NCBI RefSeq assembly: GCF_003573695.1
Contig: NC_039362.1
Coordinates: 201,243,215 to 201,307,214, forward strand
Direction: 5' to 3'
Source of the DNA: Papaver somniferum
Taxonomy: Eukaryota; Streptophyta; Magnoliopsida; Ranunculales; Papaveraceae
DNA: 64,000 nt
Every line of letters begins with the position of its first letter. Position 1 is the first letter of the stretch. Positions 21,545 to 34,470 of the stretch are shown piece by piece. The notes under the pieces are model-generated. The model was not told where the DNA came from. It saw only the letters and a program-made list of their open reading frames with translations, and searched no databases. The position numbers were made by a program, and so were the translations under genes.

Positions 21545-21800
21545 CTGGAACGTAACCACTGAGTTCGCAAACCAGGTACGCAAACAACAGTTCCAGATCT
21601 TGGCCTTGACCAGACTTTCGCAAACCCGGTTCGCGAATAATCGTTCCGGACCCAACTCAGGTAAACTCGTTCGCATACTAGGTACGCAAACAAGAGTTTC
21701 AGACCTTCTCAGGTAAATCCATTTTCATACTAGGTACGCAAACAAGAGTTCCGGGCCTAAATCATTCACAACAAAGTTCGCATACTGTGTATGCATACCA
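21545..21800. repeat. variable motif block in LTR S4 (GTTCGCAAAC / GTACGCAAAC)
   Basis: About five repeats of some 50-60 bp built on GTTCGCATACTAGGTACGCA followed by AGAGTTCC. Paired GTTCGC...GTACGC motifs are partly inverted. Confidence 0.65.
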
Positions 21801-22786
21801 TGTTGTATTCATACATGGGTAAACATTCTAAAGTCATCTTTCAATCGTTGAAACATCCTTGGAAGACGACTGTAGTACTCTTACACATACTATTAGCTTT
21901 CAAGTAATTTTTAAGTGATCGAATGATCATTATAAAACATACTAAGCTAACATCAAATGACCGTCTCACACAAATCATGTAAGATGTTCAATGTAATTTA
22001 CACATGATTATCTTTTGACTTAATATTTAGTTTCCAACAAATAACTTGTTTCCAACTAAACTCGTCAGGAATACGATGAACTTAGCTAAAGATAAAATCT
22101 TCTGATACATATTTTGAGAAATAGATAAGCGAGATAAACTCAACTCGAAATATCAAATGTGCATAATGAAAGAGACTATATAGTTATACGACTTTTGTCT
22201 CTTAGGAGATAGAATAGAACAGACTTCTAAGTGATAGATAAGTTTTAGTCTCCACATACCTTTTGTTGATGAAGTTCCTCCAATTTCTTTAGTAGATCTT
22301 CGTCTTCAAATTGTGAACGCCGTGAAATTTAAAGCTCAACTACATATTCTATCCTAGTCCGAGACGTAGCTATAAGTAGACTAGAAATTAAGTATATAGT
22401 TTTGATCAACTAAACTTTACAAACAAGATTAAGATAGCAATGCTTTGAGTTCGACTGAGCAATGCTCTAACAAAAAGGGGGAGAATTAAGAAAGGATATA
22501 TGTGTTGAACAACATATATATATATCAAAAAAGTAAAGCATATACTAAGGGGGAGAAATATATCATCATGTTGTGTTGTATTTCGTACTACAAAAGAGAG
22601 AATGACATATAGATTTGAAATGAATATCTACCTACAATTATTCCCTCAAATGCGTCAACAACATCATTTATTTTTAAATATGTGCAGGTTATGTGTTGTT
22701 GAAACTTGGATTCAAGCGTATGAAGAATGAAAAAGTAGAATGTTATTTAATGTGATATCATTATCTTCGTTACTGATGGAGATGCT

Positions 22787-23348
22787 TTGAACCCTGTATT
22801 CTCCATGAATCTTCCTAACGCTAAATTAAGATACACAATTCAGCTTCTACAACTATTGGTATGCCTAGTGATCGGATTTCAAAAGGTTTTGATGAAAGAT
22901 GTTGGCTTAAGAGTAAGAATTTTCCAGTTGCAGATGCTTATGATTATTTTTAAACTGAACGATGTCTTGTTTTACCTAATAAGAAATCTGTGGAATCATT
23001 TTATTCCTTTGAAAGTTTCATTTCTAGTTTGATCCTTTTTCTATAAAGAAGCCCCAACAAGAGATTTTTTCTTTAGAGCAGGGAATGTTATTTCTCCACT
23101 TTTTTTTTTTATTGTATTTACCGAGCAAGAATCTAATTTTCATTTATTCCTACGCTATAAGATTAACACTCAAATTTCGAGCTATTTTTCAATATTTTTA
23201 AGTTATATCGATTTTTTACTGAATCAGCAAAAGCTATTAGTTCGAATTGGAGGTCAGCAAAACCAAAAACTATAAAGCACAAAATTTGGTCTATGCTTCT
23301 TTATGTAATTTGGTGAACTATTTGTCACGAAAGAATAAAAAATTCTCT
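22787..23348 (+). pseudogene. LINE 3' fragment (zf-RVT region), heavily decayed
   Basis: Frames around 22890-23340 read FPVADAYDYFKLN..., then KVSFLV and EAPTRDFFFRAGNV, then TEQESNFHLFLRYK, and finally CHERIKNSL. This follows the order of the zinc-binding RVT tail of plant LINEs (aP.K...FlW; pT.d.l; Es..HLfl.C; eRn.rif). Stops and frameshifts break it. No reverse-transcriptase core is present. The region 22473-22786 before it holds two AAGGGGGAGAA tracts of the kind seen as retroelement polypurine tracts but no coding sequence. Confidence 0.55.
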
Positions 23349-23353
23349 AACAG

Positions 23354-26300
23354 TGAAATGACGAGGGTACCAAGTACACCACAATCTTTTAGATATATAT
23401 CCACCTATTCAAGACACAACTTGTGTGATATAATATAGACAGGAAATGTCAAGAAGATGACAACCACAAGATGTACACTTGGTGTATAGCATAAATTCTG
23501 AACTGAAGTAATATATGGGATCAAACCAAGTGTTTGATTAACGTACAAGTGTGTTAACTTTATTATAAATAAAATAATAATTATAATGCAGAAAGTAAAG
23601 TAAAATAACACTTAAGATTTTATTAACGAGGAAACCGCAAATGCATAAAAATCACGGGGCTTAGTCCAGTTTTGAATACTCTCATAATTAAGCCGCTATA
23701 CAAAGACTACAACCAACTTCGTATGGTTGAGACCAAGTAAACTAACTCCAAGTTGTCAGTTCCTTTAGTATCCCTGCGCCTACTACCAATCTGTTTAATG
23801 CATGTCAATCCTAAGATAAAGTCAACTATCTTAATTCGCTTCACCTACTGTGAAGTCTTCTAGCACTCAACACCTTTGTATCATATATCGAAATAGTAAG
23901 AGACTAATTTGTTTCAGTAACCACTCTATTCAATCTCCTTGAGTGACAAGTTAATCAAAGAAATTTTCAATTACAAAGGTTCTCCCATTTAATGAAATAG
24001 ACACCTTTTTATCGGTTAGATCAACTAAGATCAAGATTACCGAAATCAAATCTTAGTTCCTAGTCTTCAAATTCGGTTTCTAAAGAGAAACACCAAATAA
24101 TAGCTTGTCGATCTATACAACAAGCTATAAAAGGTTTATCAAGATAACAAAAATTTGTCGGATCTAGTCAATCAAGTGTGCACGAAGTTATCACAAAGAT
24201 CAGAATACCAAAATAATATCTTATAGTTTTCAAATCTTCAGTCTTCAAAGTACCTACACAAACAACTTGATTTCACTTATAATATATCACACATAGAACG
24301 AAGTCTGTTAACAATGGATAATGAAAAGTTCTATCTTCAGATCTAGAAAAATTAGATCTGAAATCATTGACCCTTGAACTAGTACGGGTGACCTTATATC
24401 AGAAGAAAAGGATCACAAAATAAATAAACTAGATATTCAACTATATGGTTAGTCAATCAAATAAATAATGAAAAACTAAAATAACAATAACGATTCTATT
24501 TTCCCACCAACGGTACTACTAGACGCTTCTTAATCCCAAATAAATCTTTAAATGAAGCTCACGTAAGAGATTTCACCTAATTAGGGTACTCTTTTATCCA
24601 GTGAGTATTATTAGAATAGTGCTATCGGGCATCCTCACACTAAACGTGAAGTTCTTTATGTTATAGAACAAGTTTGCAATAAATAAAAACTTAACTTATA
24701 AGAGAGTTGCTCAATGGAACCTTCCAAGTAATGGCATATCAGCGTTGGTTGTCATATTTTAGTATCAAAACTCAAAAGTCGCTTGATTAGAATTACTAGA
24801 GTCAACTTCGTTAGGTTAGACTAGAAAGTCTATAAATGTTGAGACATAAAAGTATTACTATGAAAACCTGAAGATTCTGAAGACGTATATGCATCAACAA
24901 AGACATTATCCTTATACTTGAGGTTCATACAAGACTTGACTTGTTTCCATTTCCATGTCTTTACTTTCAATTCGTTTAGATTGAAATCATAACATGTGAA
25001 GTTATATACATGAAACTCTAGACATGATCATCTTATTATGACCAAAGTGTCAAGGAAGAATATATAAGTTGCTTTACAACTTAGGTACACTGAGTTACGA
25101 AGTATAATACTTATCTTTTGAGCTTCGTAATTGCGATATATACATAATATTTGTAACTTGTTTACTAAATTGTGTAACGAACTTAGGATTGATTTCATGC
25201 CTAGAAAAATATGTTTGATTACATGAGTTTAAGGAAGTATACTTAAGAACTTGTTTAGTAGTTGAAATAAATCAATATGATTGGTGTTCTAGTTTTCATT
25301 GAGATCTAAGGCAGGACCGATCCATACTTATGTTGGGAACCATGGTGGAAATGATACTTCCCTATGTTGGGAGCCAAGGTAGTTCCGATCCTTACCTATA
25401 TGGGAATCAAGGTAGAACCAATCCCTACCTACATTGGAGTCATGGTAGAACCGATCTCCATACTCAAAACTGATCTCTCTAGTCATGTACACTTTAAGGT
25501 TTGAGTGATTTTGAAAATTAGGTTCGCAAAATAGTAAAGTTCAGATGTCGATATAATGAGAAATTTGATCTTGTGCATAAAACTTATATTTTCTTGTTCA
25601 AAGATATTCCTTGATATTCCAAAACCGAAATGTTTGAGAATCTTTTTGTTAATATTTTTGAATATACGTGTTTTGTTTTTCCAGCAATCAAATAAATATA
25701 TATTTGGAAGATATATTAGTTAAGTTTCTTGTATGATATCTAATTTTGAGTTGTATCAAAGAGGGATTTCGGTTACACAATTGGATATTGGTCGGAACTA
25801 GACAAAACCGAATATAGGTTCTTATTGGATAACTTGAGAATATTATTGATTATAGAAATTCCTTGGTATTCAAGCTACCTTGGTCTACAAATAGTGAGGT
25901 TTGTTCTTCTGACAAACTTATCCTGAGACAGGCACTTCATTTTGTAGTCGTTGTTGTAGACGACTAATAATATTACTTATAATACTATCTTGGAGAGGAG
26001 AGCAACCTAATTAGGCGAAATATTTTACATCCTTTAGTTTAAAGACTTCATTGGGATCAAGAAGCGTCTACTAGTACCATTTGTGGGAAACTATAATTGC
26101 ATTGTTATTTTAGTTTTCGATTATTGAATTGATTGACGAACGGTTGTTAACTCTTGATTGCATTTAGTTTGATTATTCTTGAGAGCCTTCTCTTCTGAAA
26201 TAAGGTAACTCAAATTAGATCAAGATATTAGCGGTAGTTTAGATCTGTCTATAAATCTGGCATATGATCATCCATTGTTAACAGACTTCTTCTGTGTGAT

Positions 26301-28384
26301 CGATCATAAGTTGGAATCAAGTTTGGTTGTGCAGATTTGAAGACAAGAAGATTTATTATTGGTTTCATATTTTTTTGTGATTTGCTTTGTGCACAAACTT
26401 TGATTATAATTGGTAGGCGATTGATAGAATAGTTGTAATGGATCGACAAGCTATCATTTGGTGGTATTATTCGGTATCTGAATATGATAGCTTGTAAATC
26501 TTGATATGATTATAATGATAATGTAGATCTTGATTGATCTAAACCGGACAAGGTACGTTTTTAGTTTAAACGGAATAAACTTTGTCATACTCAACAAAAA
26601 GTCTTTGATTTACTTCTTGAGATTGAAGAGCAGTTACCGAACATATTAGTCATTTACTGTTTGGAAGACGATCCAAAGGAGTTGAGTGCTTGGAGTCTTC
26701 ACAGTGGCTGAGCAACTTAAGATAATGAACTCTATATGAGGATTCACGTGGATTGGCGAGATTGGTTGTAGGCACACAGATACTAAGGAAACTAGTGGTA
26801 GTTTACCTAGTCTCAACCACAGGAAGTTGGTAGTTTTCTTTGTATATCGGCTTAATTCCGAGAGTATTCAAAACTGGACTAGGTCCCGCGGTTTTTCTGT
26901 GTTTGCGGTTTTTTTGTTAACAAAATTTGTTGTGCTTTTACTTTACTTTATGCATCATAATTTGTTTAAGTGATAATTAAATTAATTGCACTTGTAAGTT
27001 AAGTCAAACACTTGGGTTGATCCCTATGGTTTAAGGTTTGCTACCAAAATTGTACTATATACTAAGTGTACACCTTGTGGTTGGCTATATTCTTGCTAAC
27101 AGTCTCTGTCCATATTAGACCACGCAAGATATCAGATTCATAGTTTGATATCAAAAAGATTCTGGTGTACTTGGTACCCTCGCCATTTCATAACTATTTA
27201 TAATGACCAAGGTAGTTTGGACATCAAGGAATTACCAAATCCGAAATACAAAAGATACACAATAAACATTTATTTTCGGTTTTATAAATATTCCAAATGT
27301 TGTCCAATTGATATACCAAAATCTATCTTGGATGATAACTCAATGTTATCTAGTATAATAAATATACTTCACTAATATAGCAACCAACGATATACTTTAA
27401 TTACTTGGAAGTTAAAACCATATAAATTCCGAATATTATAAAAATATTATGGAATATTTCGGTTTTGGATCTCACCTTGAGTATCAAGAAAAATACTTGA
27501 ACATTAAGTGATAAGAGTTTAGGACATGTTCAAACTATTATGTCAACATTATTAACTTCCCATATTAAGAAAACTGTATTTCTGATAGCTTTCCAAACCC
27601 TAAGTTTATAGCCGAAATCGGGAAAAAAAATTATTGGTTAATCAAGGGATTAGCCAGAGATCCTTATGAAGGGATCACAACTGCAAGAAATCCTTGGGAC
27701 AATTCCTAGTATAGATCCCTGTTTAAGGGATCGGTCCTACTAGAGATCCTATGGATCGGTCCTAGTAAAGATCCTTGTTTAATGGATCCGTCCTAGAATA
27801 TACCATTTGATTTCTTTTAAATATGAAACAAGTTTTGCAAGTATACTTCCTTAAAATCATGTAGTTAAACATAGTTTTATAGGCAGTGAATCAACCCAAA
27901 GTTCAACATACTAACTAGTAACGATTTACAAAGACAATGTTATGTCAAGTTTATGAAATTCAAAATATAAACGTTGTATTTCCTAATTCAATATACGAAA
28001 ATTGTGTAAAACACTAGTATATACTTCCTTGACACTTTGATCATAATGGAATGATCAAGTTACTAATATTAGAGATACTTATAATAATGTCGTACGTTAT
28101 GTTTTCAATCTAAACAACTTGAAAAAAAACATAGATAAAAATGGAACAAGTCAATTTTGTACTACTAACCTTGAAGAGGAGGGTGATGCATTCTTTGATG
28201 CTGATACTTCTTCAGATTCTTCAGAGTAACATGAGAAAGTCTCCCATTTTAAATATTCCTAGTCTAATATAACGAAGTTGACTCTAGTAATATAATCAAG
28301 CAACTTCGAGTTTTGGAGCTAAAATGTAACAACCAAACTTGACATACCAACGCTTGATGAGTTTAACCGAGCAATGCTTTAACA
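23354..28384 (-). mobile_element. solo LTR, family S (S5), with a reversed copy inside
   Basis: Plus-strand ends TGAAATGACGAGGG (23354) and ...GCAATGCTTTAACA (28384). A perfect 5-bp duplication AACAG flanks it (23349-23353, 28385-28389). Removing the inner S6 and its target duplication leaves about 2.53 kb. The two parts join as in S1 (...AAAACTTA / ATTTATA..A..AAGG). Conserved AACCGCAAATGCA block near 23630; GATCGGTCCTA-type minisatellite at about 27640-27800. Confidence 0.88.
24697..27190 (+). mobile_element. solo LTR, family S (S6), nested in S5 in reverse orientation
   Basis: Starts TATAAGAGAGTTGCTC (TG mutated to TA) and ends TACCCTCGCCATTTCA at 27190; 2494 bp. Flanked by TAACT at 24692-24696 and 27191-27195. 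Its orientation is opposite to S5, so 23354-27190 looks like a long inverted repeat. It contains a short GATCGGTTCTACC-type array at about 25310-25470 and the conserved block near 26890. No coding sequence. Confidence 0.9.
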
Positions 28385-28389
28385 AACAG

Positions 28390-31300
28390 GTTAAAAAAAT
28401 AACAATCAACTCATAGTGGCAGTCCAATGCACCTTTTTTAATTGGGCTTTGCACACTCTAAATTTTGATAGTTTTCCCATGTCAACTTTAGTTTGTAAAT
28501 TGGATTTAACTGTAAAATATCCTTTGAGCAGGGACTATAGAATGAGTGTAAAAACATTTGTTCACTACCAAATCGAGTGAGGGATTACGAGAAAGAGTGA
28601 TTCTGACTTTAGGATAACAAAGTAAAAGATTAGGAGGCTGATGTTCAGCCGCACTGAGAGAATCATGTGCCTCCCATGTATGTATTTTTTTTTTAATAAT
28701 AACATTAACATGCGACCAGTATTAAACAGTTTAAGATAAATAAAAAAACTGAAAAAAGTGTTTGAGCGGCTAAACGTCAACAACTTCATGTTTTTTTTCA
28801 AGCGACTGAAATCCACCTCTTAGTTTCGACCGTTGGACACTTTTTCACTTGAATTGGTTGACAGCGGACCTCTCCACTACCCATAGTAGCACCTAAATTG
28901 ATCACAGTTGATATATGTTCTTCATATTGGGTGAGAGCTCTCATTCCATAGCCCTTTCTCTTAACAATTTGATTGATTTGTTTTCATCTTGATGTACTCC
29001 ACTTATTCCTGATGGCCGACTTTTAACCATTTTTCCATTTTCAAGTCAATTTTTTTTTTCATAATTAAAAACCAAAAATAATAGTCTAAATAACATATTA
29101 ACTCTGGAATATTTTTTCATTTCTATTTGTTACCTTCAAAGTTTTTCTTTAAAATTTAAAGTTTCTCCAAACTAGACCTATGAATGGTGAATCCTTTTAG
29201 GAACAATGAGTCTCATACAAAATTTATGGCTACTTTATGCATAGTTAGGACGAAAATTTAGGGACAAATTTTGGAAAATGTGTGTTTAATAAGTCAATTT
29301 CAGAAGTTAGAAGCATAATTATTTTTTAGCTTAACAAAAATTTAAGTTTTTACTTATTGAAGTCATTTCGAAATGGTGTCTCCAAACTAATTTATGACTT
29401 TTTCGACTTAATTGAGTCGAAAAAAGAACTTTGTAAGGTGTACCCAAACACCTTAAAAAATAATTTGCTTCACAAAAGGTAGAACGTTTTTACTCATAGA
29501 TTTTCTTTTTCGTGTTCCCTTTTTTTTTAATAAAAGAGGAACACCCTCGGAATGATATATATGAAGATAGCCGATTTTGAAAATCGGAAATAATTACAGG
29601 ATTTTTCAAAATCATTACACTATCATAAGATTTATGTTTATAGTATTTCCGCCATCTCTTGACTATCCATCCTAATTTTACATACTTAAAAACCTTTTTA
29701 GTATTCTATGACCAATTTATATCACATGGCCTAACTAGTTTTGAAACGAAACTAACGTCTGATGCACAGAGTAGTGTTTGGATCAAATCCAACCATGTGC
29801 TTTCAAGAATGTGTAAATCTAGCTTACATGAACTAAGCTTTTCATAATAATAATTTGTTACATCTAAAAATAAATAACAAAGTCTTATATAATTGTAGCT
29901 TAACTATCAGAGGTTTTCAGAACGAGTTTTTTGAGGTATGGGTCAGGATGAAACTGCCTAAATCGACGTTGGAGTCACTGCAAGTGATAAACTTGTCGAT
30001 GATATTAATGTTTATGTTCTTGCCTTTGTTTCCACGGAAAAAGTGCTAAAAAACTTGAACCGATAAAATCTTTCCTGGTTGATAAACTCAAAACTCAATG
30101 GAGAATTATCCGAGTTCATGAACCTAACTGAGAAGAAAAATATCAGAAATGGGGTAACAAGTCTCCCTAAATAGTAGATTTGGATCCAAACTTTCATCAA
30201 GACCATGTATCTACCAGGGAGAGGCATCACCAAACTTGAAGCATAAATTTATCAAGTTTCTACCCCTACCAAAAATCATCATTAAAGAGATGATCAAAGA
30301 ACCCATACATGAAAATGAAGACATAAACAAAGAAAAAAACGTAAAAACTAGAAACAACAACAGAAAAGAGACTTGATTTGACTATAACTATCGAAAATGC
30401 TTCCTACCCCATGATTGTCCACCAAAGCTATCCCCCATTACGTGTCACTTAAATTGACTCATTTTCTTTAAATGGACCCTCTGCCATCTCCACTGAAGCA
30501 TTTTGACAAAATCTAATGGCCTAAATCATGTCACCTAATGGGGGTGATAATGGTGGATGATAGTGGGGATGAGTACCACTTTCGACATTAAACAACCCCA
30601 GGAAAGGAATTAGAGAACGTTTGTAGCCTGATAGACACTAAGATGCGCGGAGATACCAGAAAAGAATATGTTGTGGGGACTTGTTTGGAAGTTACGGGCG
30701 AAATTACTTGTACGTCTTGACGTCTTTTATTCATCCAGTCACAACTCATACCTAAATAAACAACCAAAGACTATATCAAACAAACTCTCCATATTATTTT
30801 ATAGCCTGTTTGGATACTATTCTACAAGTAATTTTTTTTGACTTATAGAAGCAAAGTAATCATAAGTTAGTTTGTGTACACAATTTTTGAATGACTTCTA
30901 AAAGAAATAAAAATCGACTTCTTGTAAGGTAAAATGTATTGCTTTTGACTTCTGGCATCCAAAAACATTAGTAGGGCGTTTATGTTTTTGGAGAGGAAGT
31001 AGAAAGGGAGGAAAAAATCGCATACTTAAATCACTTATTTTTAATTTTTTGTGTTCCAAAAAGTTAATTTTTGGAAAATCCACAAAATAGTCATAGTATT
31101 AGGCGCGATTCACAAAACCATCCTACTGCTACAAGCTATTAGTCATACTTCCGCTAAGAAGAGAGTTAAGTGGTGACTCACATACTCTAGTGAAGTTGCC
31201 TATGTATTTTCTTATTTATCCCTCCAAACATAATTTTAATTTTGCTTTCATTATAGTTGTTTTGAGGGTGGTGCTATTTATAAGTGGTGGTGCGGCCACT

Positions 31301-31560
31301 AATATATTGTTACGTCGCATTCAGGATCGTTACAGCGTGTTCACCTAAATTAATTTCAAGCTCAAGAAAAAAAAATCGAACCACCTTGGTCTTTTTGGTA
31401 GTCTGGCAGTGGACTTTTTTGGTAGACTGACAGGGGACTTGGATATATCATTCACCTCTAGTAAATTCTTATTGTTTTTACATTTCCGTGTAAAATAATT
31501 AACTTATGGTTTTGGGTAATTCGTTTTTCAAAAAACAATAATCCATTCTTTTCATATCTT
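28390..31560. other. long intergenic region; no gene recognised
   Basis: AT-rich sequence upstream of the PLATZ gene. Short frames (for example at 28565, 30012, 30898) show no family signature. CT-rich runs from about 31680 to 31890 are the probable promoter/5'UTR of the PLATZ gene. Confidence 0.5.
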
Positions 31561-31900
31561 TAAATGAAGTACTGTTTGTTTGGTTCACTGCTACAACCAA
31601 CAGTCGTAGTACAGCTGCAACAACAGCAGCAGTTTGCAGGCAGACAGCCGAGTAGCAGGCGCCGTTTCCCTTTTCTTACACTCTTCACTCCCCATCACCT
31701 TTCCTCATTTGTTTCTTCCTATCCATCTCTCTCTATCTCCACAAGAATTTAAAGCACAAAGAAAATATATCCCCTGATGGAGATTGAACCCTGTCTGCCT
31801 TTCTTTCTTTCTTTCATCACTGCTCTGCTCTGTATAATTAAACCGTGAACTCACTCACTCCCTTCTCTGTCTCTACTGAAAATAATCAAAATTCAAAAGA

Positions 31901-32811
31901 ATGGAGCAGGATGATCATCATCATCATGAGTATTATGCTTGTTTACCACAGTGGTTAGAATCACTACTTGATGAGAAGTTTTTTGTTCCATGTTACATTC
32001 ATGAAGATGCAAGGAAGAACGAAAAGAATGTATTCTGTTTAGACTGTTGTACTAGTGTTTGTACTCATTGTTGTCCTTCTATTCATGATTCTCATCGGCT
32101 TTTACAAGTTAGAAGATATATTTACAAAGATGTTCTCAGACTTGATGATATTCAGAAGCTCATTGATTGTTCTCATGTTCAAGTAAGTAGTCCTTTAATC
32201 ATCATCTTCTTCATCGGAATCACCTCTGTTTTCTCTGTTTTGTAGAAATTAACTTTCTTTTTTTGTTTGATTTCTTGATTTTGCAGAGTTATACAAGTAA
32301 TGGTGCAAAGGTGATATTCATAAATCAAAGGCCACAGTCGAGACCATTTAGAGTTTCAGGGAATACGTGCAGCACCTGTTACAGAAGTCTGCAAGAGAGA
32401 TATTTTTTCTGTTCTTTGTATTGCAAGGTTCAACATCTAGTAAAATTAGAAGGTGGGGTTTCAAGATATCTCTATGAATGTGATTTCTTGCCATTGTCAG
32501 AAGAAGAAGGTAAAGAAGAAGATGAATTTGATTATGATAATGGTATGATGACTCCTGATTCTGTTCTTGAATCACCTCTGCTTTCTTCCCGTACCCATTC
32601 TGGTTCGAGTACTGCTAGTGCTAGTGGTGGTAATTTGGGAATCGATTGCAGAACCCTTTTAAGTACTGCAACAACTGATTTTGTGAGAAAGAAGAGGAGT
32701 AGCAAAACTGGTAATTCAAGCTCAAACAACAACCAATATCACTGTTCATCACCTGAAATTGCTGCTATGAATCGTCGGAAGGGCATTCCACAAAGGTCTC
32801 CTCTCTACTGA
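31901..32811 (+). CDS. PLATZ zinc-binding transcription factor
   Basis: Plant-specific AT-rich-sequence and zinc-binding protein, a nuclear DNA-binding regulator usually acting as a repressor. Exons 31901-32182 and 32287-32811 (intron GTAAGT...TTTTGCAG) give 268 residues. The N-terminus has a His run, then LPQWLESLL. The first zinc module is C-x2-H (CYIH), CLDC, CTHC and a following His. Then comes RRYIYKDVLRLDDIQKL, FINQRPQSRPF across the intron, and the second module C-x2-C-x10-C-x3-C (CSTC...CSLYC). The acidic and Ser-rich C-terminus has KKRSSK as a possible nuclear signal and ends IPQRSPLY, a common PLATZ ending. The start is the first ATG after a CT-rich leader. Both exons are open and splice sites are good, so the gene looks intact. 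Target genes cannot be told from sequence. Confidence 0.93.
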
Positions 32812-33892
32812 TAATTATGTTTGGTTGGTATTTTTGCTCTGTTTTTTTGTCAATTAATGGTTTCTTTTTGGATGGGGGGGAAGCAATAGAGAGATTCAAG
32901 CATATTAATGCCTCCATTCCAATTTTGTAGAGAAGAAGAAACTTTTTTTTTTGAGGTCCCTGTTTGATTTATATTTTGCCATTACAATCTTTTTTCTCTC
33001 TGTTTCAATTCTGTGGATATAATTTGCAGAGAACAGTAAAATTCATGGCGGGGGGTCTGTTTAAACTTTAAATTTCTTTCTTATTACTTTTGCAGTAATT
33101 TCATTTGCCATCCAGTACTTCTTAAATTTTAGTTAGTTTCAATTGAGCTAAGTTTCATCAATTTGGGTGTACCCTGTCTAATATCCAACTTCAAATGTCA
33201 CAGAATTCTCTAATTTTCTTTTCTGAGTGCAACAGTTGGGTTCTAACTAGTCACAGTGTCAATTAAATTTTGCGACGTTTGCGTGTGTTGGATGCCAATG
33301 TCTTAACTGTTGGTTGATTTCTGTACATTTGTTGTTTAAATCTCTGTTACTGACCATCATAGGATTTAGTGTTGCAACTATGATGAAGATGGTGATTATT
33401 AAAGAGGAGCATTTATGCAAGTTTCAAATTAGAAGGCAAGAATAATGTGTAGATGCAAATTGAATGTTTTGTCAGGGGGTTAGATAATTGGAGGGAAATT
33501 TTGGATTGGTAGTGTAGTGTGAGTGTTTGTTGGTGGAAGGGTTTTAGGGCACATGTGTTGTAAAGTTAGAGGGGAGGTTGTGAATAGGGACACACTCTCA
33601 TCATCTAGCAGAGCAGAGGTAGCTCTCACAGGCTAAGGGTTGAAAAATTGGGACTCTGAAATCTTATAGAAAGCTGTGTGAAGAGTGAAGACCCACCTCT
33701 CTTTGCTTTTGTTTCTACCTAGGCTAGGATATAACTAGAACAATGACAAAAGAAAGAAACATAAAAGTATTCAAAATAAAAGTTTGTTTTTTTGGAATGT
33801 CATTTTCTAAGTTTTTCAATTTTGATTTTGGGAAGGACTTTTTGGCATTGGTAACAGCAGCACGAAGAAGACCAATGCTAAATTAGCAAGGC
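32812..33892. other. PLATZ 3' region and intergenic; nothing else seen
   Basis: T-rich sequence after the stop, probably 3'UTR, then non-coding DNA without recognisable elements. Confidence 0.5.
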
Positions 33893-34003
33893 TGCTAATG
33901 GGGGTACCAATTTGCTTGGGGGTGTACCAACCCCAAGGCAAATGATGTTTTGTCTTATTAGCATTTGGTACACCCCCAAGCAAAACCAGTCCCCCTATTA
34001 GCA
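33893..34003. mobile_element. short fold-back MITE
   Basis: Arms TGCTAATGGGGGTACCAATT... and its complement ...CCAGTCCCCCTATTAGCA with GCTTGGGGGTGTACC in both, separated by about 40 nt, so that nearly the whole 111 bp can fold on itself. No clear target duplication. Confidence 0.7.
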
Positions 34004-34157
34004 TATGTAAATTAGTATGTCTACCCCAACAGAGAGAGGATGAGAACTTTGGACTCCAAAGGTTTTTCTCACCAGGAGGAGGAGTATTCACCAGCAACAA
34101 AGAACAAGAGAAAGTAATTCAGCAGGAATTCTTTCAAATTCAAACATCCCCCCCCCC

Positions 34158-34442
34158 NNNNNNNNNNNNNNNNNNNNNNNNNNNNNNNNNNNNNNNNNNN
34201 NNNNNNNNNNNNNNNNNNNNNNNNNNNNNNNNNNNNNNNNNNNNNNNNNNNNNNNNNNNNNNNNNNNNNNNNNNNNNNNNNNNNNNNNNNNNNNNNNNNN
34301 NNNNNNNNNNNNNNNNNNNNNNNNNNNNNNNNNNNNNNNNNNNNNNNNNNNNNNNNNNNNNNNNNNNNNNNNNNNNNNNNNNNNNNNNNNNNNNNNNNNN
34401 NNNNNNNNNNNNNNNNNNNNNNNNNNNNNNNNNNNNNNNNNN
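34158..34442. other. assembly gap (285 N) between a C run and a CA/CG repeat
   Basis: Preceded by 11 C and followed by ACCCCACCCCACACACACGC, so the gap marks a simple-repeat tract that could not be sequenced through. Confidence 0.98.
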
Positions 34443-34470
34443 ACCCCACCCCACACACACGCGCGCGCAC

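Larger units (their letters stand above)
14540..22472 (-). mobile_element. half of a family S LTR (S4), interrupted by solo LTR S3
   Basis: Two segments, 14540-14979 and 21376-22472, form one minus-strand LTR half of about 1.5 kb with the family terminus ...GAGCAATGCTCTAACA at 22472. The gap between them is the S3 insertion with its ATTTC duplication. Its motif block (about 21545-21800) holds repeats of GTTCGCATACTAGGTACGCA. With S2 it makes a large inverted repeat whose arms are each about 1.45 kb once S3 is removed. Confidence 0.65.

Noticed and set aside
10589..28384. Family S elements as Helitrons (hairpin GAGCAATGCTC near CTAA end)
   Set aside because: Copies show 5-bp target duplications (AACAG, TAACT, ATTTC) and TG...CA ends, which fit solo LTRs; Helitrons insert between A and T without duplication.
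31564..31752. Gln-rich 62-codon frame upstream of the PLATZ gene
   Set aside because: Lies in the CT/CAG-rich leader, no conserved domain, probably promoter or 5'UTR sequence.
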